5,588 nt of DNA. Origin: JBDKTK01 sp039680225 (GTDB lineage: Bacteria > Desulfobacterota > Syntrophia > Syntrophales > UBA4778). The notes below the pieces were generated by a model that did no database searches, had not been told where the DNA came from, and saw only the letters and a list, made by a program, of their open reading frames with translations. Positions 1 through 5,588 of this stretch are shown here, piece after piece. The position numbers and the translations under genes are program-made. The stretch covers positions 1-5,588 of the forward strand of contig JBDKTK010000142.1 of the NCBI GenBank assembly GCA_039680225.1, written 5' to 3'. Every line of letters begins with the position of its first letter. Position 1 is the stretch's first letter.

Positions 1-459
1 GTCCACGATAATGGGAACGTCCTGTCCGCCCGCTTTCCCAACGGCCTCGAGAATTTCCCTTTCAAACATGAGATCTCCGCTCCTTATCTTGACTTCAGCC
101 CCGGTTGGAATACGGGCAATGGCATCGCGTATAGCATCCAGAAGAAAACTTTTATAACGAGGATTGTCCCTTATCCCGCCTACTACCTCCCCAACTCTAC
201 GGTTGATGAATATCTCGAAAGTTTTGAGCTTTAGTTTTTTGAGCTCGAGGCCGGCTCTGTTTTCCATCTTGGCGGATTCCTGCCTGATTCGGTCATCCGT
301 CCGGGCTTCCATGCGTTTCCTGAAATCCTCCATATCTGCGGCATAGGCCTCCTTGAGCCCTTTTGTCTCTTCAGCCTCCTTTAGGGCCATTGCCCGAATG
401 GCGCTTTCGGCCTCATTCCTGATTGCGCTTTCCAAAGATGTCCCGTCCATCTTATTCAA
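1..459 (-). CDS. atpE: V-type ATP synthase subunit E (peripheral stalk), 3' end cut by the window edge
   Basis: Subunit E pairs with the G/H subunit to make the peripheral stalk that holds the catalytic head against the membrane part. The frame stays open to the left edge, giving about 153 residues of a family usually near 190-200, so roughly 40 C-terminal residues are missing. The first 75 or so residues are charged and alanine-rich, reading as a long helix (for example EETKGLKEAYAADMEDFRKR). A globular part follows with FEIFINRR, then a strand-like IPTGAEVKI and a GQDVPIIVD end, as expected for the family. The start is uncertain. TTG at 459 is chosen because GGAG at 472-469 lies 9 nt upstream; TTG at 480 would overlap the subunit F stop, GTG at 474 has no good ribosome site, and ATG at 450 is 18 nt from the GGAG. 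It follows subunit F directly, and A and B probably come next outside the window. Confidence 0.87.
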   Translation of the reverse strand, partial: MNKMDGTSLESAIRNEAESAIRAMALKEAEETKGLKEAYAADMEDFRKRMEARTDDRIRQESAKMENRAGLELKKLKLKTFEIFINRRVGEVVGGIRDNPRYKSFLLDAIRDAIARIPTGAEVKIRSGDLMFEREILEAVGKAGGQDVPIIVD

Positions 460-476
460 TGAACTGTTCTCCACAA

Positions 477-782
477 TCAAAGGGCAATGCCCAAGGCCTC
501 GGAGACGTAACTCATGGCCGACCGGCGGAACCCGTGTACATCATCAATGCCGGGGATGGCAATTACCACGGGAGCCGGCAATTGGAGATTGATCGCGCCG
601 ATCCGTTCCTGAAGACCGTCGGCCAGATCGTTTGTGATCGCTACGATTGCAGCATCCCCTTTCCGTATAACTTGCTCCAGATCCGCGGCAGCATCTTCCT
701 GCCTGGAAACAATACCGGTAACTCCGGAAAGGCGAAAAGCGCTCACTGTATGAATGTCACCTATAATGTAAATCTGTTCCAT
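477..782 (-). CDS. atpF: V-type ATP synthase subunit F (central stalk)
   Basis: Subunit F binds subunit D in the central rotor stalk inside the A3B3 head. The 101-residue length is typical of the family. The N-terminus carries the family pattern of a strand followed by GD and FRL.GV (IIGDIHTVSAFRLSGVTG, residues 6-23). The middle has a Rossmann-like strand AAIVAIT and a P-VVIAIPG segment, and the C-terminus is a helix ending SEALGIAL, like the conserved 'a.Gi.l' tail. The ATG lies one base after the subunit K stop (TGACATG) with no clear ribosome site, so translation probably depends on ribosomes arriving from K. Note that the symbol here means the V/A-type F subunit, not the b subunit of F-type ATP synthases. 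Confidence 0.92.
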   Translation of the reverse strand: MEQIYIIGDIHTVSAFRLSGVTGIVSRQEDAAADLEQVIRKGDAAIVAITNDLADGLQERIGAINLQLPAPVVIAIPGIDDVHGFRRSAMSYVSEALGIAL

Positions 783-783
783 G

Positions 784-1113
784 TCAGATTTTATTCAGGA
801 TAATGATCGCAATAATCAGGCCGTATATGGCTATACCTTCGGCCAGTCCGAGGAACACGAGCGTCCTCCCCATGAGCTCCGGCTTTTCGGTCACAGCGCC
901 TATACCGGCGGAACCAATCTTGGCGACGGCATAGCTGCTCCCGATACAGGCCAGTCCGACAGCGAGGCTGGCGCCGATATACCCCAAACCCGCCGTGTCT
1001 TTGCCTGCGCCTGCCGGAACAGTTTCAGCCGCTCCAATAAGGCCGGCGACAAGCAGCATGGCCGCCACTGTCGGAATGAAGAGAACGAAAAGCGCCAGAT
1101 TCCTTTTTATCAT
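784..1113 (-). CDS. atpK: V-type ATP synthase subunit K, rotor-ring proteolipid
   Basis: This is the ion-binding c-type subunit that forms the membrane rotor ring. The 109-residue protein has a hydrophobic N-terminal segment (about residues 5-29, resembling a signal peptide and ending near GAAE) followed by one helical hairpin. Helix one is GYIGASLAVGLACIGSSYAVA (44-64); the polar loop includes TEKPELMGR (75-83), with the usual PE; helix two is FLGLAEGIAIYGLIIAIIIL. Glu92 is the expected ion-carrying carboxylate. It sits in LAEGIAIYGL rather than the common LPETxAIYGL. There is no glutamine in helix one where sodium-type c subunits have one, hinting at protons, which is inference. The start is ATG 1113 because GGAGGT at 1124-1119 sits 5 nt upstream and the subunit I stop is one base before it. 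The frame stays open further upstream to 1230, but that would only read across the end of subunit I. Confidence 0.93.
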   Translation of the reverse strand: MIKRNLALFVLFIPTVAAMLLVAGLIGAAETVPAGAGKDTAGLGYIGASLAVGLACIGSSYAVAKIGSAGIGAVTEKPELMGRTLVFLGLAEGIAIYGLIIAIIILNKI

Positions 1114-1114
1114 C

Positions 1115-3016
1115 TTACACCTCCGACATCTTAGTCTTGAGGACAAAAGGGGAAAACACGGCCCCATCCCCCCTGTAAAACTTGCTGAAAAACTCATAAT
1201 ACTCGAGACGCATCGATTGTATTGCGACAATCAGTCCCTCAAAGGCGATTATAAAGATATTCCCCGCAACCAGGATGACAATGGCCGCCGGGGATTTCAA
1301 GGCAGGATCGGCCATGCCGGCCAGCGTATACGTGACAATGCTTAATCCCGCATGGGAGAGAGCAAATGCTCCAACCCTGATAAACGAAATGGTATTTGCG
1401 AACATGCTCAGGGCTATCTCCACAACCTCCATGACCGTTTCTGTAATGTATTCGGCAAGATCATGCGGCCAGGCCTTCTGGAAAAAAACCGGCCCAATGA
1501 GACCCCGCAGGGAAAACACGGCGAGGGGCAAAAATATGAATGCGCCGATCTCCCAGGGTGCAGGTGCCTGGCGGTTGCTTACATATCGGATAACCATGAG
1601 CACAATGGCGCCATAAAGGATGAAGACGGCCACCCCCTTTTTTCCCAGGAGCGCCTCTTGAAATTCAGCATTGATAAGATTGTTGATAATGTTTACACAA
1701 AGACCGACCACGATGACAACAGCCCCTAAAAGGACTGTAATGTAAAAAAGCCTCATAATATTTTCTGAAGGACGAATCCACAGAGCGGGTATAAAATGCT
1801 CGTTTGAAAAGATGCTGCCGTAAAGTATCCCGCAAAAAGCGGCCGAAAGCCCGCAGATGAGCAGGATGCCTCCGGCCTGATTCAGATCCTCGCCTTTGCC
1901 CTTCCTTTTGGCAAAAAACTTTAAAATCAGGCCGGTCATTGCCAAAACCAGACCCTGGCCCAAATCGCCGAACATCATGCCGAAGATGAGGACAAAGATC
2001 ACCGCAGCAAGGGGTGTCGGATCGATCTCGCTGTTTGCGGGCATGCCCATAGTCCTGACAAGGAGCTCAAAGGGTTTGAACAGGCGGATGTTCATCAGAC
2101 GGACAGGAGCGTCGGGGTCCCGCTCGTATAAAACGATGAACCGTTCGCCGCAGATATCCCGCAGAATGGCGGCCAGTCTTTTTTTATCCCTGGCGTCTAT
2201 CCAGCCAGTGATAAACATGGCTTTCTTTGAAGCCGCCGCCAGCCGCATGGCCTTCAGGACTTCCTCATATCCCTTGTATGAAAGGTGCAGCTGTTTGAGG
2301 GCCGGCCCCTTTTCCGTCCTGAAATGTCCGGTGTATTTATCCAGGGCATCCAATCTGCTCTTCAGGGCAGACTCTCTTTGCTTCAGGTCCCCTCGATTCG
2401 AGGAGGGGGGCATCGCGCTGATATCGGCTGTTTTATCAACGAAACCATGCGGCTGGAGGAACTGGAGCATCTGCGGCACGGCCTGTGGCAAAGCAATTCC
2501 GATTACATAATTGCCGGTACCAGCCAGGATGAATGGACTGTCCTCAGGCAAATCGGGGACCGCCTCCGTAATCCGCCCAAAAACTACCCGGACGATCCGC
2601 GAATTCCTGATTGCACCGGGATCAATCCCCATCTGATCCAGCGCTTCGGCATATTCCAACTGCTCCGAGATTACAGCCGCCTCTTCCTGAATTCTTTTGC
2701 GCAAGCGCTGCAGGCGCTCCATGACCTTTTTTGCTTTGGCTGCAAACGCGGCATCCTGTTCCATGTTACGCACTCTTTCCGGCACAAGTTGTTCTCTGGC
2801 ATCAATCTGCAAGGCGTTTAATGCAAAACCGCTTCCGGCAAGGATTTCCCTCGTTCTGGTTTCCTCCTCAGCGATTTCCGCATCCACCGGGGCATCACTG
2901 GACAGGAAGCGGGCCAACTGGACAATTCCCGCCCTGCCCAGGCGGACATAGATATCGTAGGCAAATGCCTTCTCCAGGGCGATTGTCACTTTCCTGATGT
3001 CCGAATTAATAAACAT
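1115..3016 (-). CDS. atpI: V-type ATP synthase subunit I (a-type membrane stator)
   Basis: Subunit I carries the ion half-channels facing the K ring and anchors the peripheral stalks. At 633 residues it is of usual prokaryotic length. The cytoplasmic half (1-320) opens with RKVTIALEKAFAYDIYVRLG, close to the family start, has charged helical stretches around 85-125 and 205-260, and GWIDARD (271-277), a conserved turn. The membrane half begins after FKPFELLVRTMGMP and EIDPTP (330-334), followed by FGMMFGDLGQGL (345-356), a family signature. About seven or eight membrane segments follow. The essential arginine is expected at Arg547 in TISFIRVGAFALSHAG. Near the C-terminus, FEGLIVAIQSMRLEYYEFFSKFY contains conserved Glu593, Gln600 and Arg603. 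The ATG overlaps the subunit C stop by one base (TAATG), with AAGGA about 8 nt upstream, so the two are probably coupled. Confidence 0.97.
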   Translation of the reverse strand: MFINSDIRKVTIALEKAFAYDIYVRLGRAGIVQLARFLSSDAPVDAEIAEEETRTREILAGSGFALNALQIDAREQLVPERVRNMEQDAAFAAKAKKVMERLQRLRKRIQEEAAVISEQLEYAEALDQMGIDPGAIRNSRIVRVVFGRITEAVPDLPEDSPFILAGTGNYVIGIALPQAVPQMLQFLQPHGFVDKTADISAMPPSSNRGDLKQRESALKSRLDALDKYTGHFRTEKGPALKQLHLSYKGYEEVLKAMRLAAASKKAMFITGWIDARDKKRLAAILRDICGERFIVLYERDPDAPVRLMNIRLFKPFELLVRTMGMPANSEIDPTPLAAVIFVLIFGMMFGDLGQGLVLAMTGLILKFFAKRKGKGEDLNQAGGILLICGLSAAFCGILYGSIFSNEHFIPALWIRPSENIMRLFYITVLLGAVVIVVGLCVNIINNLINAEFQEALLGKKGVAVFILYGAIVLMVIRYVSNRQAPAPWEIGAFIFLPLAVFSLRGLIGPVFFQKAWPHDLAEYITETVMEVVEIALSMFANTISFIRVGAFALSHAGLSIVTYTLAGMADPALKSPAAIVILVAGNIFIIAFEGLIVAIQSMRLEYYEFFSKFYRGDGAVFSPFVLKTKMSEV

Positions 3017-3975
3017 TAGTATTTTCCTTCGCAGATAATCCTGGAAATAATACGCTCTGGAGAAAAACCGAACCGCCGGCCCTCAATGATTTTAAAAAGA
3101 TTCCTGATCTGGTAAAAGAGCAGCCACAGGTAGGCCACCAAGCTGAAAATAGAGTGAAAGTCCCTGTGGAACATGGATGATATCCAGTTATAATAATACT
3201 GCTCCAGATAATACTCTTCATCAACAACGGATCTTTCCTGTGCCCCGCCTGCAGGCGCTTCTTTAAGAAGCCTGTACAGCATTTCCTCAACGATCTTCAC
3301 CTGAGTCCAGTCCCTGATCCCGAGGGCGTCATGGTAACCCTTCAGGAAAGAGCGTATTTTTCCATCATCCCACTTGTAGTTTTTCTTAAGTCGCAGGTAC
3401 AGGATTGTCGAGGTGACGGCGATTCTTCTCTCCGTCAATTTTTGAAAGTCGATCTTTCCCTCGCATGAGAATAAGGCCGAAGCTGAATAGAGATTTCTCG
3501 CAGCGCACAGATCCACGCGGATCTCCATCTGTCCATAATTTTCAGTACCTTCAAGGACCTCCGAGAGGTATGTACCCGTCAGAAGCGGCCGGATATCGTT
3601 CAGGCTTATTGTTCCCCGGAGCAGGCTTCGTTCCAGGATGGCATATGGCCGGATATCAAACCATTGTTCCAGGCCCTTTAGTCCGAAGGCTTTCGCCAGA
3701 ACAAGCTTGGCATTGAGAGCCTCAAATTGCCGGAGGAAGGCGAGAAAAAGGGGGGCGTATATTCTATTTGCCTCGGCCAGAGGAATAATATCCGCGATTT
3801 GCTCGCGGAAGATGATTTCCTCTGCTGCAACAGGATCAGACACACCGGCAATCCCATCGGACAAAGGTTCGTGCTGACTTCCGGCCAGAGAGATATAGTC
3901 CCTCAACGACAGGAGGCGGCTCCTCATTGCGTAGATTCTTGCATGGAGGTACGCTTCATCTGCGTAATCGCGCAT
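3016..3975 (-). CDS. atpC: V-type ATP synthase subunit C (AC39/d-type rotor socket)
   Basis: Subunit C is the funnel-like adaptor linking the proteolipid ring to the central stalk. The predicted protein is 319 residues, largely helical and rich in Tyr, Leu and Arg, close to the family length of about 320-350. The best family sign is the C-terminal segment VAYLWLLFYQIRNLFKIIEG followed by GFSPERI (about 278-307). This matches the conserved pattern 'YL..k..EirNL..I..g...g...e.I', with Gln289 where Glu is more common. Earlier, FLRQFEALNAKLVLAKAFG (about 80-98) resembles the D-N-K/R pattern after the first repeat. The ATG is 5 nt after the preceding stop, with GGAG and AGGA just upstream. Similarity is moderate, so identification leans on both motif and position between the stalk gene and subunit I. 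Confidence 0.88.
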   Translation of the reverse strand: MRDYADEAYLHARIYAMRSRLLSLRDYISLAGSQHEPLSDGIAGVSDPVAAEEIIFREQIADIIPLAEANRIYAPLFLAFLRQFEALNAKLVLAKAFGLKGLEQWFDIRPYAILERSLLRGTISLNDIRPLLTGTYLSEVLEGTENYGQMEIRVDLCAARNLYSASALFSCEGKIDFQKLTERRIAVTSTILYLRLKKNYKWDDGKIRSFLKGYHDALGIRDWTQVKIVEEMLYRLLKEAPAGGAQERSVVDEEYYLEQYYYNWISSMFHRDFHSIFSLVAYLWLLFYQIRNLFKIIEGRRFGFSPERIISRIICEGKY

Positions 3976-3980
3976 AATTC

Positions 3981-4289
3981 CTACTCCGAGAGGAGAATGG
4001 AAACGATCTTTTCTTCAATGGCAGCGATTTTGGCCGGATCCTGTAAAAGGGTTTCATATGCTTTGCCCGCGGCCAGGGATTCCTCGTCGACTTTTTTCTT
4101 AAGCGCCTGAAGAGCCTGGGCCAGTCTGGCGTTTTCTTTTTTGACAATCAGTTCCTGAAGAGTTTTTTTTTGTTCCTCAAGGTTTCGAATAAGAGCATCT
4201 ATGTTCTTTTTGCAGGTGTTCTCAGCCAGCTCGATCTCCAAAGCAGAGTGCTTTTCGATCTCCATGATCCGGGTAATGACAGTCTCCAT
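3981..4289 (-). CDS. V-type ATP synthase subunit G/H, coiled-coil peripheral stalk
   Basis: This 102-residue protein is almost wholly a charged helix without prolines until near residue 84. Heptad-like spacing is visible from about residue 7 to 70 (for example IEKHSALEIELAENTCKKNI and LEEQKKTLQELIVKKENARL), as in the G/H subunits (AhaH, NtpF) that pair with subunit E in peripheral stalks. Such proteins are low in sequence identity, so the call rests on coiled-coil character, size and first position in an ATPase operon, which is also where the stalk gene sits in archaeal and enterococcal operons. The start ATG has a strong ribosome site, GGGAGGA at 4304-4298, with 8 nt spacing. This is the best site in the operon and fits a first gene of a transcript. 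Confidence 0.8.
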   Translation of the reverse strand: METVITRIMEIEKHSALEIELAENTCKKNIDALIRNLEEQKKTLQELIVKKENARLAQALQALKKKVDEESLAAGKAYETLLQDPAKIAAIEEKIVSILLSE

Positions 4290-4364
4290 ACAGGTTATCC
4301 TCCCTTTACCGGTACCAGTATTGTCTGCCCATGAATTCAGCCAGGAAAAACGATCAGCAATTTA

Positions 4365-4393
4365 AGGTTAATTCCGATTTATTAATATGGCAA
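4365..4393 (-). promoter_or_regulatory. Possible sigma70-type promoter for the ATPase operon
   Basis: On the minus strand TTGCCA (4393-4388, five of six to TTGACA) is followed after 17 nt by TAACCT (4370-4365). That hexamer matches TATAAT at only three positions, though these are the first two and the last, which matter most. Transcription would begin near 4358 and give a leader of about 70 nt before the first gene. The surrounding sequence is A/T-rich. Such partial matches occur often by chance, so this is a candidate only. Confidence 0.25.
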
Positions 4394-4495
4394 GTATGGG
4401 AGCGTCATTTCCCTTTTTCAGATACCATACCTCTGTCCTAGTTCCTGCATATTGCGGGTTTTCGTAGTTTTGCCATGACCCTTTGTGTTTTTTTC

Positions 4496-4526
4496 TTGAA
4501 AACTCGGAAACAATAATGAATATTCT
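4496..4526 (+). promoter_or_regulatory. Possible sigma70-type promoter for mltA
   Basis: TTGAAA (4496-4501, five of six to consensus) is followed by TATTCT (4521-4526, four of six) after a long 19-nt spacer. It lies about 80 nt upstream of the mltA start, downstream of a T-rich run. The spacer is longer than the preferred 17 nt, so the call is weak. Confidence 0.2.
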
Positions 4527-4556
4527 TTGCAGTTAATAAAGCTGATGGAGAGAATG

Positions 4557-4574
4557 CTTTCCCGTAAGGGAAGG
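4557..4574 (+). promoter_or_regulatory. Small GNRA-loop hairpin in the mltA leader
   Basis: CTTTCCC and GGGAAGG can pair around a GTAA loop, giving seven base pairs including one G-U pair, and a GNRA-type tetraloop. It lies 32 nt before the mltA ATG and is not followed by a T run, so it is not an intrinsic terminator. It could stabilise the mRNA 5' end or mask the AAGGAG at 4571-4576. No role is shown by the sequence. Confidence 0.35.
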
Positions 4575-4606
4575 AGTAAATTTTCAAAAAGGACGTTGGA
4601 AATCTT

Positions 4607-5588
4607 ATGAGATCGAAGAGTTTACTGGTAACAGGTTTATTGGTCCTGGCGTTTATTTTCGGATGTCAGAAGTCCCAAAAAGTGATAATCACCGAGCATC
4701 CCCTGCCGCCCCGGACACCGGAGTACTCGAAACAGCTGCCGCCCGGGGAGCTGGCCCTGCGGAAAATAACCGATCCTGCCGAAATGCCCGATTTTACCGA
4801 GGCCTGCTGCGACCTGTCCAATCTCAAGGCGGCCATCGGCAACAGCATGAACTATTTGAGGAAGCCATCCAGCAAAAAATACTTCCCGTATAGCGGCATC
4901 CAGCACAAACAGGCCGAAGACACCCTGAAGGCCTTTGCGGAACTGATCGACTCCGGAGTCAGCTGCGCCCGTTTAAATTCGATTATCCGGGAAAGATTTG
5001 ATGTCTATATATCCGTCGGCTGCGACAACAAGGGAACCGTTCTCTTTACAGGCTACTACACCCCGGTATTCGATGGATCCAAACAACCGGACGGACGTTT
5101 CAAATATCCTTTGTATTCTGTGCCCGACGACATCGTGAGAGGCCCTGAAGGCATCACTGTGGGCAGGCGCTCCGGCGACGGCTCCGTTCCATTTCCGCCG
5201 CGGGGCGGGATTGAAAGCAGTTTAAAAGGCAAGGAACTCGTCTGGCTGGGCGATCCCTTCGAGGTCTATATCGCGCATGTCCAGGGTTCAGCCAAGATCA
5301 GGCAGCCCGGCGGCTCGCTTATCGGGGTCGGCTATGCGGCAAATAACGGGCATGAATATAAAAGCATCGCCCAGAAAATGATCGACGACGGGAAGATAGC
5401 AAAGGACCAGCTGAGCCTGTCCTCGATGATCTTGTACTTCAAGTCCCACCCGGATGAAGTGATGCAATATACAAGGCTCAACCCCCGTTTTGTCTTTTTC
5501 CGGTTTGAAGACGGCCCGCCGCGGGGAAGCATCAACGAGCCGGTGACGGCGTTGCGGACAATCGCCACCGACAAGTCCATCTATCCAC
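4607..5588 (+). CDS. mltA: Membrane-bound lytic murein transglycosylase A (MltA) lipoprotein, 3' end cut by the window edge
   Basis: MltA cleaves the MurNAc-GlcNAc bond of murein, leaving 1,6-anhydro-MurNAc, and is normally anchored in the outer membrane. The window holds 327 residues and the frame continues past the edge. Residues 1-20 form a lipoprotein signal (MRSKS, a hydrophobic core, then IFGC with Cys20); Gln21 after the cysteine favours outer-membrane sorting. A proline-rich linker follows. The MltA domain shows FTGYYTPVFDG (147-157), YIAHVQGSAKIRQPGG (221-236) and VGYAANNGHEYKSIA (241-255). NPRFVFFRF (292-300) and PPRGSINEPVT lead into the C-terminal 3D domain, where IATDKSIYP carries one of its conserved aspartates. 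The catalytic aspartate expected in the later DTGGAI-like motif lies outside the window. The start is fixed by an in-frame stop at 4577-4579 and by the signal peptide; the ribosome site (GGA at 4598-4600) is weak. Confidence 0.95.
   Translation, partial: MRSKSLLVTGLLVLAFIFGCQKSQKVIITEHPLPPRTPEYSKQLPPGELALRKITDPAEMPDFTEACCDLSNLKAAIGNSMNYLRKPSSKKYFPYSGIQHKQAEDTLKAFAELIDSGVSCARLNSIIRERFDVYISVGCDNKGTVLFTGYYTPVFDGSKQPDGRFKYPLYSVPDDIVRGPEGITVGRRSGDGSVPFPPRGGIESSLKGKELVWLGDPFEVYIAHVQGSAKIRQPGGSLIGVGYAANNGHEYKSIAQKMIDDGKIAKDQLSLSSMILYFKSHPDEVMQYTRLNPRFVFFRFEDGPPRGSINEPVTALRTIATDKSIYP

Larger units (their letters stand above)
4290..4606. other. Divergent intergenic region between the ATPase operon and mltA
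   Basis: These 317 bases separate two genes transcribed away from each other, so promoters for both should lie here. The region is more A/T-rich than the genes beside it. It contains weak promoter-like hexamers on each strand, an inverted repeat GTATGG (4394-4399) and CCATAC (4425-4430), and a hairpin at 4557-4574 in the mltA leader. I see no RNA gene, no intrinsic terminator and no recognised riboswitch. Short reading frames are present, but only the one at 4545-4610 shows any arrangement worth noting. Confidence 0.8.

Noticed and set aside
1114..1230. Upstream extension of subunit K to ATG 1230 (148 residues)
   Set aside because: The added 39 residues merely read across the end of subunit I in another frame and lack membrane or family character; ATG 1113 has an ideal GGAGGT site.
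1896..2821. Long plus-strand open frames opposite subunit I
   Set aside because: They are antisense shadows of a clearly conserved gene, with compositions that look like reverse-strand translations and no domain features.
4305..4319. Short palindromes TACCGGTA and GGTACC before the ATPase operon
   Set aside because: Six- to eight-base palindromes are expected by chance and show no repeat partner.
4331..4441. 36-residue plus-strand frame in the intergenic region
   Set aside because: No ribosome site precedes its ATG and the translated sequence shows no recognisable features.
4637..4906. Minus-strand frames opposite the start of mltA
   Set aside because: They lie antisense to the signal peptide and N-terminal region of a well-supported MltA and show no family features.

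Overview
The window holds most of one operon for a prokaryotic V-type (A-type, archaeal-like) rotary ATP synthase/ATPase on the minus strand. Divergent to it, on the plus strand, is the 5' part of an mltA gene for a lytic murein transglycosylase lipoprotein. The combination suggests a Gram-negative bacterium: MltA cuts murein in cells with an outer membrane, and its lipobox is followed by Gln, which favours outer-membrane sorting. Base composition is moderate. A Deltaproteobacteria/Desulfobacterota-type anaerobe would fit, but that is inference, because nothing in the window is a firm taxonomic marker.

Layout, read in the direction of transcription. The minus-strand operon begins near 4289 and runs to the left edge: a coiled-coil stalk subunit (G/H type, 3981-4289), subunit C/AC39 (3016-3975), the large membrane subunit I (1115-3016), the proteolipid K (784-1113), subunit F (477-782) and subunit E (from about 459, cut by the left edge). 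Genes are packed with gaps or overlaps of a few bases, which indicates one transcript and translational coupling. The catalytic A and B subunits and subunit D are not in the window; they probably follow E beyond position 1. Positions 4290-4606 are a divergent intergenic region with weak promoter-like sequences, an inverted repeat and a small GNRA-loop hairpin. From 4607 to the right edge is mltA, with lipoprotein signal, MltA domain and the start of the 3D domain.

How the genes work together: I and K form the ion-translocating membrane part (stator half-channel and rotor ring). C is the socket joining the rotor ring to the central stalk, F is part of the central stalk, and E with G/H forms the peripheral stalks. 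K has a single c-type hairpin with one carboxylate, after a signal-like N-terminus. mltA is functionally unrelated and shares only the divergent upstream region.

I saw no mobile element, CRISPR array, RNA gene or convincing intrinsic terminator, and no evidence of a wholly new system. The more interesting points are the non-canonical order of ATPase genes, the proteolipid's altered carboxylate motif, and the mltA leader, which contains a hairpin and a short reading frame whose stop overlaps the mltA start.
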